DNA of 38,876 nt, taken from contig JAGIAZ010000002.1 in the NCBI GenBank assembly GCA_017744605.1, forward strand, positions 159,373-198,248, written 5' to 3'. Positions within the stretch are counted from its first letter, which is position 1. Every line of letters begins with the position of its first letter. The notes below the pieces were generated by a model. That model was not told the origin of the DNA and did no database searches. It saw only the letters and a list, made by a program, of their open reading frames with translations. The stretch is from Sphingobium sp. Its GTDB lineage: Bacteria; Pseudomonadota; Alphaproteobacteria; Sphingomonadales; Sphingomonadaceae. The translations under genes were made by a program, and so were the position numbers. Of this stretch, positions 7,280-14,254 are shown piece by piece.

Positions 7280-7753
7280 ATGGCCGTTGTCCCCAAACTG
7301 ACCACGATTGCCGCCTGCCGGGTGGCACGCGTGCACCGCGACCGCTTCAACGAGCACGTTGCAGCCGGACATTTCGAGTGCGCCCCAAAGACCGTGCCCG
7401 GCCGGGCACGGCTTTTCGATCCGGATGACATGATCGCTCTTTGGCTCTTTCGTGAACTGATGGACGATGGCCTTGATGCGCGCCGCGCTGGTGCTGTGGC
7501 TTGTGCTGTCGCGCTGGAGGCTCGTCTGCATCCCGACGAGAAGTCGATCACTTACGTGCAGGATTACTTTGGCCCCGACCACGGAACGGCGGTGCCGACG
7601 AGTCTGGTTCCCGCCCCCGACGATTGGGACAAGGTTCTGTTCAGCGGGTCTGACATCCGAAAGACGACCACCTTCAACATCGCGAAAATTCGCGCTCTGA
7701 TCGCTCATTACACTGAAGAGGAGCGCTCAATCATCGGCCCGGATGATGACTGA
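7280..7753 (+). CDS. MerR-like winged-helix transcriptional regulator (157 aa)
   Basis: The N-terminal 70 residues resemble a MerR-type winged helix: TTIAACRVARVHRDRF, then a wing-like GRARLFDPDDM and helices IALWLFRELMDDGLDARRAGAVACAVA. The C-terminal half matches nothing I know. A good AAGAGGAG site precedes the ATG. It sits just before the head gene cluster, behind two dyads, so it may control itself or the capsid operon. No Cys metal site typical of metal-sensing MerR proteins is visible. A role as the satellite's main regulator is inference. Confidence 0.65.
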   Translation: MAVVPKLTTIAACRVARVHRDRFNEHVAAGHFECAPKTVPGRARLFDPDDMIALWLFRELMDDGLDARRAGAVACAVALEARLHPDEKSITYVQDYFGPDHGTAVPTSLVPAPDDWDKVLFSGSDIRKTTTFNIAKIRALIAHYTEEERSIIGPDDD

Positions 7754-7904
7754 ATTCCCCGCAAACTCCGAGGCCGGCGCGGCGCGGCCAACAGCGGGAA
7801 GCCCGATCCGTGCGGGGACAGGCGCGTCAAATGCCTTTCATGACGGTCAATCGAGCAACGTCGCACCCTTATGCCAACGTCGAGAGACAGTGGGCACTCA
7901 CCGT

Positions 7905-7925
7905 GCCGGGGCCTCGTGCCCCGGC
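7905..7925 (+). other. Perfect 8-bp GC hairpin in the capsid leader
   Basis: GCCGGGGC (7905-7912) and GCCCCGGC (7918-7925) surround the loop CTCGT, 19 bp before the capsid ATG. No U-tract follows, so it is not a normal terminator. It may stabilise a processed capsid mRNA or set its translation level. The rest of 7754-7944 contains no supported gene. Confidence 0.5.
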
Positions 7926-7944
7926 CAGATTGAAGGACCGAAGC

Positions 7945-9165
7945 ATGAAGACGAGTGAACTGATCGAACAGCGGGCGGCGATCGTCGCTCGCATGAACTC
8001 GGCGCATGGTGCCGATGACAATGATGCATTCAATACCGCAGAGGCCGAGCTGCGCGCCCTTGATGGCAAGCTCGACCGTCAGCGCAAGATCGATGCTGCC
8101 GAGCGTGTGGAGCAAGGCCGTCCGATCAACGGCGATGTCCAGCTCGATGGCGAAATCCGATCACGCTTCAACCTTGGCCGTGCCATTGCCGGCGCTGCCG
8201 GCATCCAGGGCGTGGATTGGGGCTTCGAGCGCGAAGTGCAGCCCGAACTGATCAAGCGCGCCGCGCTTGCGCCAAAAGGCATCCTGATCCCGACGGAAAT
8301 TTTCGAGACGCGTGTCACCACGACGTCGGGCGCGTCGGCAATCGTGGCCACCGATCATCGCCCCGAGCAGTATATCTCGGCCCTTGTCGCTAGCAGCGTC
8401 GTCCGCAGCATGGGTGCGACGGTGCTCAGCGGCCTGACTGGCAATGTCGACATCCCGCGTGAAACCGGATCTCCGGCCATTGGGTGGGTTGCGGAGAATT
8501 CGGCGCTCTCCAGCGGCGACGCGACCTTCGACAGCGTCACTCTGTCTCCCAAGCATGCCGGCGCGCTCAGCGAATGGTCGCGCAACATGGTGATGCAGTC
8601 CTCGCCAGACGTTGAGGCGTTGCTGCGTACAATGCTCGCCCGCAACCTTGCACTCGCGATCGACAAGGCGGCTATCCTGGGCGGCGGAAGCAACGAGCCC
8701 ACGGGCATTCTGGCGACCAGCGGTATCCAGACAGCGGCGTTCACGGCGCCAAATCTGGCCGATCTTGCCGCCGACATGATCGGCAAGGCCGACATCGCCA
8801 ATGTCGCAGCACGTCGCGGCTTCCTCGGCACGCCTGGTGTCAAGGCGAGCGTGCTCAAGATCAAGGACACGACCGGCCGGGCGATTCCTCTGTCCGAACT
8901 CTTCCATGGCGAGCCGGCGACCTTCTCTAACCAGGTGCCGACGACGCTCAACCCGTCGGGGAACAAGCATGGCCTGATCTATGCCGACTGGACTGAGCTG
9001 CTGCTTGGTCTCTGGAGCGAGATCGACATTCTCGTGAATCCCTATGAAAGCACGGCCTACAGCAAGGGTAATATTTCGATCCGCGCCATGGCGACGGTGG
9101 ATTGCGCTCTGCGCCACAAGGCATCTTTCGTGTCGGCCACCGGCCTGACGGGCAATCTGGCATGA
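7945..9165 (+). CDS. HK97-fold phage major capsid protein
   Basis: The protein of about 406 residues forms the head shell. The first roughly 60 residues (MKTSELIEQRAAIVARMN onward) are helical and charged, like the HK97 delta domain that acts as internal scaffold. The HK97 fold follows, with family-typical GWVAENSA, ALSEWSRNM, an ILGGGSNEPTGIL segment and a C-terminal ISIRAMATVDCAL strand. The start at 7945 follows GAAGGA and removes a non-homologous upstream extension. The delta domain explains why no scaffold gene is present. Its stop overlaps the protease start (ATGA). Confidence 0.93.
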   Translation: MKTSELIEQRAAIVARMNSAHGADDNDAFNTAEAELRALDGKLDRQRKIDAAERVEQGRPINGDVQLDGEIRSRFNLGRAIAGAAGIQGVDWGFEREVQPELIKRAALAPKGILIPTEIFETRVTTTSGASAIVATDHRPEQYISALVASSVVRSMGATVLSGLTGNVDIPRETGSPAIGWVAENSALSSGDATFDSVTLSPKHAGALSEWSRNMVMQSSPDVEALLRTMLARNLALAIDKAAILGGGSNEPTGILATSGIQTAAFTAPNLADLAADMIGKADIANVAARRGFLGTPGVKASVLKIKDTTGRAIPLSELFHGEPATFSNQVPTTLNPSGNKHGLIYADWTELLLGLWSEIDILVNPYESTAYSKGNISIRAMATVDCALRHKASFVSATGLTGNLA

Positions 9166-9701
9166 CCGCGGCAACCCTTGAGCGGCGCGCCTTTGCCGAA
9201 GTTCGCGCAAGCGGGCGCCGGCTTGAGGGCTATGCCGCAACCTTCGGAAGCGAAGCGCGCATCGGCTCGATCGTGGAAACGATCGCGCCGGGCGCGTTCG
9301 CCCGCGCAATTGCCGGGGATGTGCTGGCCCTTATGGATCACGACCCCGCTCGCGTGCTCGGCCGTACGCGCTCCGGCACCCTCCGTCTCAGCGAAGACAG
9401 CAAAGGCCTCGGCTTCTCGTTGGATCTGCCTGATACGCAGGCGGGCCGGGACGTGTTGGAGCTGGCGCAGCGCCAAGACCTGGGCGGCATGTCGTTCGGC
9501 TTCGTCGTACCGGCTGGCGGCGACAGGTGGCAAGGCGAGCGGCGGACATTGGTCAACCTGGATCTGCGCGAAATAAGCGTGGTGAGCGCCCATCCGGCCT
9601 ACCCCGACACCAGCCTCGCATTGCGCTCGCGTCCCTATCCGTCAGGGTCGGACGCTCGGCGTCGCCGGCTCATCATTGCGGAGCTGGCAGCATGGGCATG
9701 A
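9162..9701 (+). CDS. HK97 family prohead (capsid maturation) protease
   Basis: This 179-aa serine protease of family S78 removes the capsid delta domain during maturation. Visible signatures are LMDHDPARVLGRT with catalytic His60, GGMSFGF with catalytic Ser111, and the conserved REISVVSAHPAYPDT (Glu137). The ATG overlaps the capsid stop by 4 bp. The protease follows the capsid gene here, whereas in HK97 and most relatives it precedes it. Confidence 0.93.
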   Translation: MTAATLERRAFAEVRASGRRLEGYAATFGSEARIGSIVETIAPGAFARAIAGDVLALMDHDPARVLGRTRSGTLRLSEDSKGLGFSLDLPDTQAGRDVLELAQRQDLGGMSFGFVVPAGGDRWQGERRTLVNLDLREISVVSAHPAYPDTSLALRSRPYPSGSDARRRRLIIAELAAWA

Positions 9702-10849
9702 TCGAGCGTCTCTTCTCGAGCATGGGCTACGAGCGCCGCGATGGGGCTGATCCGTCCTGGGCGGCCCTCGCGTCCAACATGGGCTGGTCGAGCGCAGGGA
9801 ACGTTAGGGCGGCGGAGAACCTGTCTGCGGTGCTGGCCTGCTCGACCGTCATCGCCAGTTCGCTGGCATCGATTCCGGCGCTGGTCTATCGCCGCGAAGG
9901 CGATAGCCGCGTGGAAGCGGCCGGCCATCCTCTGGCGCGTTTGACGCGCCTCGGCGTGTCGGACGCAATGACCTGGCCGGAGTTCGTCGAGCATCTGGTT
10001 GCTTCGACACTGCTCGCTGGCAACGGCCTTGCCGAGATCAAGCGCCACGCAAATGGAGGCCTCGCGGGCTTCGAATTCATTCCATGGACTTGGGTGACGG
10101 TCTCGCAGCTCCGGTCCGGCCGTCTTGCCTATGACATTAACAACGGGCGCGGGCAGGGCTGGCGCCTTCTCTCCGGCGAAGTCATCCACCTGCGCGATCG
10201 GACAGACGATGGCTTGGTCGGCCGTTCCCGGCTCAATCGGGCGGCCGATGTCGTGGCGGCCACCCAGGCGAGCAACACCTTCGCCCGCAAATTCCTCGAC
10301 AACAGCGCAATGCCGGGCGGCGTCATCGAAAGCCCCTCCCCGATCGGCGTGACTCAGCGTCTCGCACTCCGGGAAATTCTCAGAGAGCGCTATATCGGAC
10401 CCGCGAAGGCAGGGACGATCATGCTCCTCGATGGCGGCATGCAATGGAAAGCTGCCCAGATCAGCCCCGAAGATGCCGAGTTGTTGGAAACACGCAAATT
10501 CGGCATCGAGGAGATCTGCCGCATCTATCAGGTACCGCCGCCTCTGGTGCAAGACTACAGCCACAATACGTTCACCAACAGCGAGACTGCGGGGCGTTGG
10601 TTTGCGATGTTCACCCTCGCCCCTTGGGCGAGGCGCATCGAGGCAGAATTCGCGCGTAGCGTCTTTTCCAGTTCGGCCGACTATGAACTCGAACTAGACC
10701 TTTCCGGCTTTCTGAGAGGCGACCCGGCGACGCGCTGGCAGGCGCACGGCATTGCGCTTGAACATCAGGTGCTCGATCCCAACGAGGTTCGCCAGATTGA
10801 AGGCTGGAACCCGCGCGCAACGCAAACCGGACAGGAGGCGTCGAGGTGA
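9692..10849 (+). CDS. HK97-type phage portal protein
   Basis: The 385-aa portal forms the dodecameric ring through which TerL loads DNA and to which tails attach. Family features include AAENLSAVLACSTVIASSLA near the N-terminus, GEVIHLRDR, the core ISPEDAELLETRKFGIEEIC and the C-terminal DPNEVRQIEGWNP. The ATG at 9692 overlaps the protease gene by 10 bp. Its stop overlaps the GTG start of the next gene. The length is normal, so the head connector appears complete. Confidence 0.93.
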   Translation: MGMIERLFSSMGYERRDGADPSWAALASNMGWSSAGNVRAAENLSAVLACSTVIASSLASIPALVYRREGDSRVEAAGHPLARLTRLGVSDAMTWPEFVEHLVASTLLAGNGLAEIKRHANGGLAGFEFIPWTWVTVSQLRSGRLAYDINNGRGQGWRLLSGEVIHLRDRTDDGLVGRSRLNRAADVVAATQASNTFARKFLDNSAMPGGVIESPSPIGVTQRLALREILRERYIGPAKAGTIMLLDGGMQWKAAQISPEDAELLETRKFGIEEICRIYQVPPPLVQDYSHNTFTNSETAGRWFAMFTLAPWARRIEAEFARSVFSSSADYELELDLSGFLRGDPATRWQAHGIALEHQVLDPNEVRQIEGWNPRATQTGQEASR

Positions 10850-11106
10850 AGGTTTTGCGAACAGCCGCAATCGTTGTCGGAGCTGTCGCAACGGTTGCAA
10901 CTTTTGGGGCTGCATTGGGGCCGACGCTCGGCCTTGCGGCCGGGACTACGGCGACTCTGAGCTCGATCGCGACGATTGCGGGTATTGGGGCAACCAGCCT
11001 TCCGCCGGTAACGCAGGGGTTGCCAAGCCCGAGGCCTTCGCCGCTTGGCGAGCTGCGTCCATCAGCACCGGCGCTGTCCTTCTCGTCGATGGTGCCACCG
11101 CCATGA
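10846..11106 (+). CDS. Small hydrophobic Ala/Gly/Thr-rich protein (86 aa)
   Basis: Starting at GTG 10846, preceded by AGGAGG, the first 55 residues form one or two hydrophobic stretches (VLRTAAIVVGAVATVATFGA and a similar second run), followed by a Pro/Ser-rich tail. The start overlaps the portal stop (GTGA) and its stop overlaps the next start (ATGA). The N-terminus resembles the hydrophobic start of some phage tail-tip proteins, so it may be a relic or a small connector. A holin-like role is possible but no endolysin is present. Confidence 0.55.
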   Translation: MKVLRTAAIVVGAVATVATFGAALGPTLGLAAGTTATLSSIATIAGIGATSLPPVTQGLPSPRPSPLGELRPSAPALSFSSMVPPP

Positions 11107-11819
11107 CCTGTTTGATCAGCACAGTTCAGGGCAGACGCTGCTACATGATGGCCGACCGCGCTATCACCGACGAGGCGGGAAAGCTGATAGGCACGATGTG
11201 CAAGATAATTCGCGGAACGGCGTTTCCTTGGGCGATCACCCTCGCCGGGATGGACATCTTTCCTGCGTACCGTCTGGTCATTTCGGTGATTGAACAACGA
11301 CAACCGAGCGAGCCACGGGCATTGGCAAAAGCCGTCATTGAGGCCTTCCAACACATGCAGGACCGCCATATCGACAGGCCCGTGCAAGCTCACCTGGGTA
11401 TATGGGACCGTAAGACCGGTTCACCTTTTCTGGCGACGATCAATACACAGACTGACGGCGCCGCTGACGAGCCCTTCCGGATGCATCCGAGAATTGCAGC
11501 GGTCGCCACAGCCTCCTTGTCATTGGGTAGATGGACGCTCGATGATCTCGTGGAGCCGAACCGTTTCGATCCGCTTCGTGATGGTGCGGAACTGATCCGG
11601 ACGCAGCGCCGTATTCTGATGGAAAATTGGGAGACGCCTGCCCATCGCATTGGCGGCGGTGTCGAGGTTGCAGTCGTCGGTCGACGCGGCGTTCGTATCG
11701 AGACCCTGTGGGCGTGGCCAGACAAGCTCCACGAACGCATTGATCCCGCGAACGAGGGTTTCCCTTTCGACCTGAAAGATCCTCGCTGTGCCACGCTGTG
11801 TCAGGCGGCGACCGCGTGA
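11103..11819 (+). CDS. Ntn-hydrolase-like protein resembling HslV/proteasome beta subunits
   Basis: In this 238-aa protein removal of the initiator Met would expose Thr1. Counting from it, Asp17 (MMADRA) and Lys33 (MCKIIR) fall exactly at the positions of the proteasome and HslV catalytic residues, with Ala47-Gly48 (TLAGM) matching the HslV oxyanion region, all without gaps. A later GIWDRKTGSPFLATI stretch resembles the G-D-x-x-G-P strand of proteasome subunits. No propeptide is needed, as in HslV. The gene is coupled to the portal operon by overlapping codons. Substrate is unknown; capsid or connector processing, or attack on host or helper proteins, are possible. The fold assignment is my inference from motif spacing. 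Confidence 0.6.
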   Translation: MTCLISTVQGRRCYMMADRAITDEAGKLIGTMCKIIRGTAFPWAITLAGMDIFPAYRLVISVIEQRQPSEPRALAKAVIEAFQHMQDRHIDRPVQAHLGIWDRKTGSPFLATINTQTDGAADEPFRMHPRIAAVATASLSLGRWTLDDLVEPNRFDPLRDGAELIRTQRRILMENWETPAHRIGGGVEVAVVGRRGVRIETLWAWPDKLHERIDPANEGFPFDLKDPRCATLCQAATA

Positions 11820-12055
11820 GGCCGGCTGCGCCAGATTGGCCGCGCCTCATGCGCAAAGCGACGCTGGCGCGCTATCTCGACATGGCGCCCAGCGACATCG
11901 AGAGAGAGGTCGCGGCGGGGCGCCTGCCTCTGCCGGTCAAGATCGGCAGAGCAGAACATTGGAGCCGCAGCGCCGTCGATAGCATGGTGGAAGTCATCAC
12001 GGGGGAGGCGATCGACGATTGGCGCGCCTCGCAGCCGCTCTATGCGCGGGGGTAA
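11816..12055 (+). CDS. Excisionase/AlpA-like helix-turn-helix protein (79 aa)
   Basis: From the GTG at 11816 the protein has the pattern of small winged-helix excisionases: LMRKATLARYLDMAPSDIEREVAAGRLPLPVKIGRAEHWS, in which the wing residues precede a Trp-Ser and a short C-terminal helix. Such proteins bend DNA at att sites and help the integrase excise. The gene overlaps the upstream stop (GTGA) and overlaps int by 14 bp. A later start at the ATG before RKATLARYL is possible. Confidence 0.75.
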   Translation: MRPAAPDWPRLMRKATLARYLDMAPSDIEREVAAGRLPLPVKIGRAEHWSRSAVDSMVEVITGEAIDDWRASQPLYARG

Positions 12056-13055
12056 GGCTCTTCGCTATCTTAAGCGGGTGCGCGCTCGGGGCGCGCTCTA
12101 CGGCTATTTCGACACAGGACAGAGGGACGCCAAGGGTAGGCGCATATATGCGCCTCTTGGGCGGATCGATGCGCCCGAGTTCGGATCGAAATATGCGGCT
12201 ATGCTCGGCCATCGCGCGCGCCGCGAACAAGTGTCAAAGGTCATGTCCGTGCCGGACCTGGTCGCGCTTTATCAGGCCAGCCCTAAATATGCGAAGCTCG
12301 CGAAATCCAGCCAGGCGACCTACGACATTTATCTGCGTCAACTTTCTGAGGCACTGCCCACGGCCCCTGCCGGCCTAATTGAACGCCGCGACGTGACAAT
12401 GCTGCTCGATCGCAAGGGTAATCGAGTCGCAGCGGCCAACCTCCTCCTGGCTGTCATCCGAGCCTTATATGCGTGGGCGCGAGATCGTGGCCATGTTGCA
12501 AACGATCCGTGCTTGGGGCTGGAGCCTTTTGATCTTGGCGAGCATCAGCCTTGGCCAGAATGGCTAATCGTCGAGGCGCTAGGCGAGGACAATGCGCGCG
12601 TTCGCTTGGCGGTGCATCTGCTCTATTACACGGCGCAGAGAATCGGCGATGTTTGCGGCATGCGATGGTCGGACATCGCGGATGGCAGGATCACCGTCAC
12701 TCAGGAAAAGACCAACAAGCCCCTTTCGATCCGACTTCATGAGAAGCTGGCTGCAGAGCTTGGGTCGGCATCGAAACGTGGTTTGACGATCCTTACGCGA
12801 GCCGATGGCCGTCGCTTGAACAAGATCACCCTGCGTAAGGATTTGCAGGCGTGGGCGCTGGAAAAGGGCGTCAAGATCGTGCCGCACGGCCTCCGCAAGA
12901 ACGCCGTGATCGCGCTGCTCGAAAACGATTGCTCCGTCGCTGAGACGGCGGCGATCAGCGGCCAGACGCTTGGCATGGTCGAGCATTACGCGAAGCAGCG
13001 TTCGCAGCAGAAACTAGGCGATGCGGCCATCCTCAAATGGGAGCGGAACGGATAG
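12042..13055 (+). CDS. int: Tyrosine recombinase integrase
   Basis: This 337-aa phage-type integrase carries out site-specific recombination between attP and attB. The N-terminal part (about 1-170) is arm and core binding; the catalytic domain shows Arg200 in YTAQRIGDVCGMRW, Lys223 in the beta-hairpin, HGLR (His282, Arg285) and the nucleophile Tyr316 in MVEHYAK. The box III residue normally His after Gly is Gln308 (SGQTLG), a tolerated variant in some families. It ends 61 bp before attR, the expected place. Confidence 0.93.
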   Translation: MRGGKALRYLKRVRARGALYGYFDTGQRDAKGRRIYAPLGRIDAPEFGSKYAAMLGHRARREQVSKVMSVPDLVALYQASPKYAKLAKSSQATYDIYLRQLSEALPTAPAGLIERRDVTMLLDRKGNRVAAANLLLAVIRALYAWARDRGHVANDPCLGLEPFDLGEHQPWPEWLIVEALGEDNARVRLAVHLLYYTAQRIGDVCGMRWSDIADGRITVTQEKTNKPLSIRLHEKLAAELGSASKRGLTILTRADGRRLNKITLRKDLQAWALEKGVKIVPHGLRKNAVIALLENDCSVAETAAISGQTLGMVEHYAKQRSQQKLGDAAILKWERNG

Positions 13056-13057
13056 AG

Positions 13058-13081
13058 AATGTTCAAACTTGTGCAAACATT
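13058..13081. repeat. Inverted repeat AATGTT / AACATT between int and attR
   Basis: AATGTT at 13058-13063 and AACATT at 13076-13081 flank CAAACTTGTGCA, and TTCAAAC / TGCAAAC are direct near-copies within it. The position between int and attR suits an integrase or Xis arm-type site; a weak terminator is the alternative. Confidence 0.35.
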
Positions 13082-13116
13082 TCCCAGAAAGCAGCAGTTT
13101 TCCGACGTTCACACAA

Positions 13117-13129
13117 AAATCGCAGTTAA
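13117..13129. repeat. Right attachment site core (attR), AAATCGCAGTTAA
   Basis: This is an exact copy of 2141-2153, 24 bp downstream of the chpT stop (minus strand) and 61 bp after int. It marks the right boundary of the element. Confidence 0.85.
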
Positions 13130-13153
13130 GGATGGACGATTTCTGCTCCGGCG

Positions 13154-13789
13154 TCAGACCGGGAGGCTCACTCCGAACATCAGGAACGGATCCGTCGCGC
13201 CCGAAAGTGCGAGCTGCCCCTTGGCCTCTGTCACCAGCGAGCGGATGAGATAGGAGGTCGCCGTACGGGTCGTCACGGCCTGGCCGCTCGCGCCCGGCGC
13301 GAAGCTTTCGCGCAGATCCTCCGCAAAGGTGATCCTCGGCCCTTCGCCCCGCACGACGATCTCGACGACCGTGTCGCGCCGTTCGCTGCCGAGCGTCAGC
13401 GTGCCGCCGCGCGGTAGGGCTTCACCGACCATGAGGGCGAGATTGAGCAGAAGCTTGGCGGCCGACTTGGGCAGGCCCTCGCTATCGATCAGCCAGTGGA
13501 CTTCGAGCTTGCCGTCCGAGGGGAACATGCCCTCGAGCGCCATGCGGATTTCGTGGACCGCGATTTCCTCGCCGAAGCCGCCCCCTGAGCCGAAGGCAAG
13601 ACGGAAGAATTTGAGCTTGCCGGCCGTGGTGCGTGCGCTGTCCACCAGCAGCGCCATGCATTGTTCGCGAAGGCGGGGGTCGGTCTCGTCGGCAAGCAGC
13701 TCGATGCCGTTGTTGAGGGCGCCGACCGGACTCAGCAGGTCATGGCACAGGCGCGAGCAGAGCAGGCTTGCATAATCGATCTCGTTCAT
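13154..13789 (-). CDS. chpT: Histidine phosphotransferase ChpT
   Basis: ChpT is a dimeric phosphotransfer protein that in alphaproteobacteria relays phosphate from the CckA kinase to CtrA and CpdR. This 211-aa protein has the DHp-like helix with phospho-acceptor in LLCSRLCHDLLSPVGALNNGIELL and a degenerate Bergerat-like ATPase domain lacking usual ATP-binding motifs, as in the family. The start at 13789 (MNEIDYASLL) matches homologues. It lies 8 bp downstream of the JAMM gene and, without the element, would be about 52 bp upstream of cheA, so the three probably formed one operon. Confidence 0.88.
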   Translation of the reverse strand: MNEIDYASLLCSRLCHDLLSPVGALNNGIELLADETDPRLREQCMALLVDSARTTAGKLKFFRLAFGSGGGFGEEIAVHEIRMALEGMFPSDGKLEVHWLIDSEGLPKSAAKLLLNLALMVGEALPRGGTLTLGSERRDTVVEIVVRGEGPRITFAEDLRESFAPGASGQAVTTRTATSYLIRSLVTEAKGQLALSGATDPFLMFGVSLPV

Positions 13790-13797
13790 GGGCCGTC

Positions 13798-14238
13798 CTA
13801 ATGCCGGTCCACGCCCGCACGCGCAAGGCTGCTTTCGATTTCGACCTCGCTGAAACGGCCGTGAAGCGCGCCGGATTGCGATCCCTGCCATGCCCGCATC
13901 GCGCCGTCCTTGCCGACGATGAGCCAGATCTCGCCGTCGCCTTGCGCCATGGCGGCGTCGATGGTCGAAGGCATGGCTTCGCCCTGCGGATGCGAATGAT
14001 AATGGCCGATGATTTGCGGCCCGCCCGCGCGCGCCGCCTTATAGGCGCCGAGCAGCGCTGCGGGATCGATCTCGAACCGGTGCAGCGGATCGGGCGCGAC
14101 GTTGGTTGCGGGCAGGATCGCGTCCACAAGCATCGTTGCCCGGTCGCCCAGCATCAGACCGCAGCATTCCCGGGGGGCGGCTACTTCCATTTCGCTTCGG
14201 ATCGCCTTTGCGAGAGTCCTTGATAAACGCAGGAGCAT
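13798..14238 (-). CDS. JAMM/Mov34 (M67) family metallopeptidase
   Basis: This 146-aa JAB1/MPN+ domain protein shows the complete metal site: Glu24 (PRECCGLML), HSHP with His81 and His83, and Ser91-x-x-Asp94. Bacterial members cleave isopeptide-like bonds or sulfur-carrier C-termini; the substrate here is unknown. The start at 14238 was chosen over an upstream ATG as it removes a non-homologous 12 residues. It is divergent from rluD with only 16 bp between starts, so the two promoters must overlap genes or be shared. Confidence 0.85.
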   Translation of the reverse strand: MLLRLSRTLAKAIRSEMEVAAPRECCGLMLGDRATMLVDAILPATNVAPDPLHRFEIDPAALLGAYKAARAGGPQIIGHYHSHPQGEAMPSTIDAAMAQGDGEIWLIVGKDGAMRAWQGSQSGALHGRFSEVEIESSLARAGVDRH

Positions 14239-14254
14239 CCCCAAATTGTAGGCA

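Larger units (their letters stand above)
2141..13129. mobile_element. Integrated capsid-encoding phage satellite-like element (about 11 kb)
   Basis: The element is bounded by a perfect 13-bp direct repeat at 2141-2153 and 13117-13129, with a tyrosine integrase ending 61 bp inside the right repeat. In order it encodes a RepA-like ATPase, a 53-aa protein, HNH, TerL, a PemK/MazF toxin with RHH antitoxin on the opposite strand, an acidic protein, a MerR-like regulator, HK97 capsid, prohead protease, portal, a small membrane protein, an Ntn-hydrolase-like protein, an excisionase-like protein and integrase. I see no tail, baseplate, lysis or lysogeny repressor gene. Head genes without tail genes, plus self-contained replication and integration, match the published definition of capsid-forming phage-inducible islands. 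A prophage reduced by deletion is the alternative, but the compact overlapping genes show no pseudogene scars. The satellite reading is an inference from gene content. Confidence 0.7.

Noticed and set aside
8161..9309. Minus-strand frame opposite the capsid gene
   Set aside because: The capsid frame matches the HK97 family along its length.
2154..13116. Tail, holin/endolysin and CI-repressor genes in the element
   Set aside because: I looked through all frames and found none; only the 86-aa hydrophobic protein gives a weak hint, so no such gene is reported.
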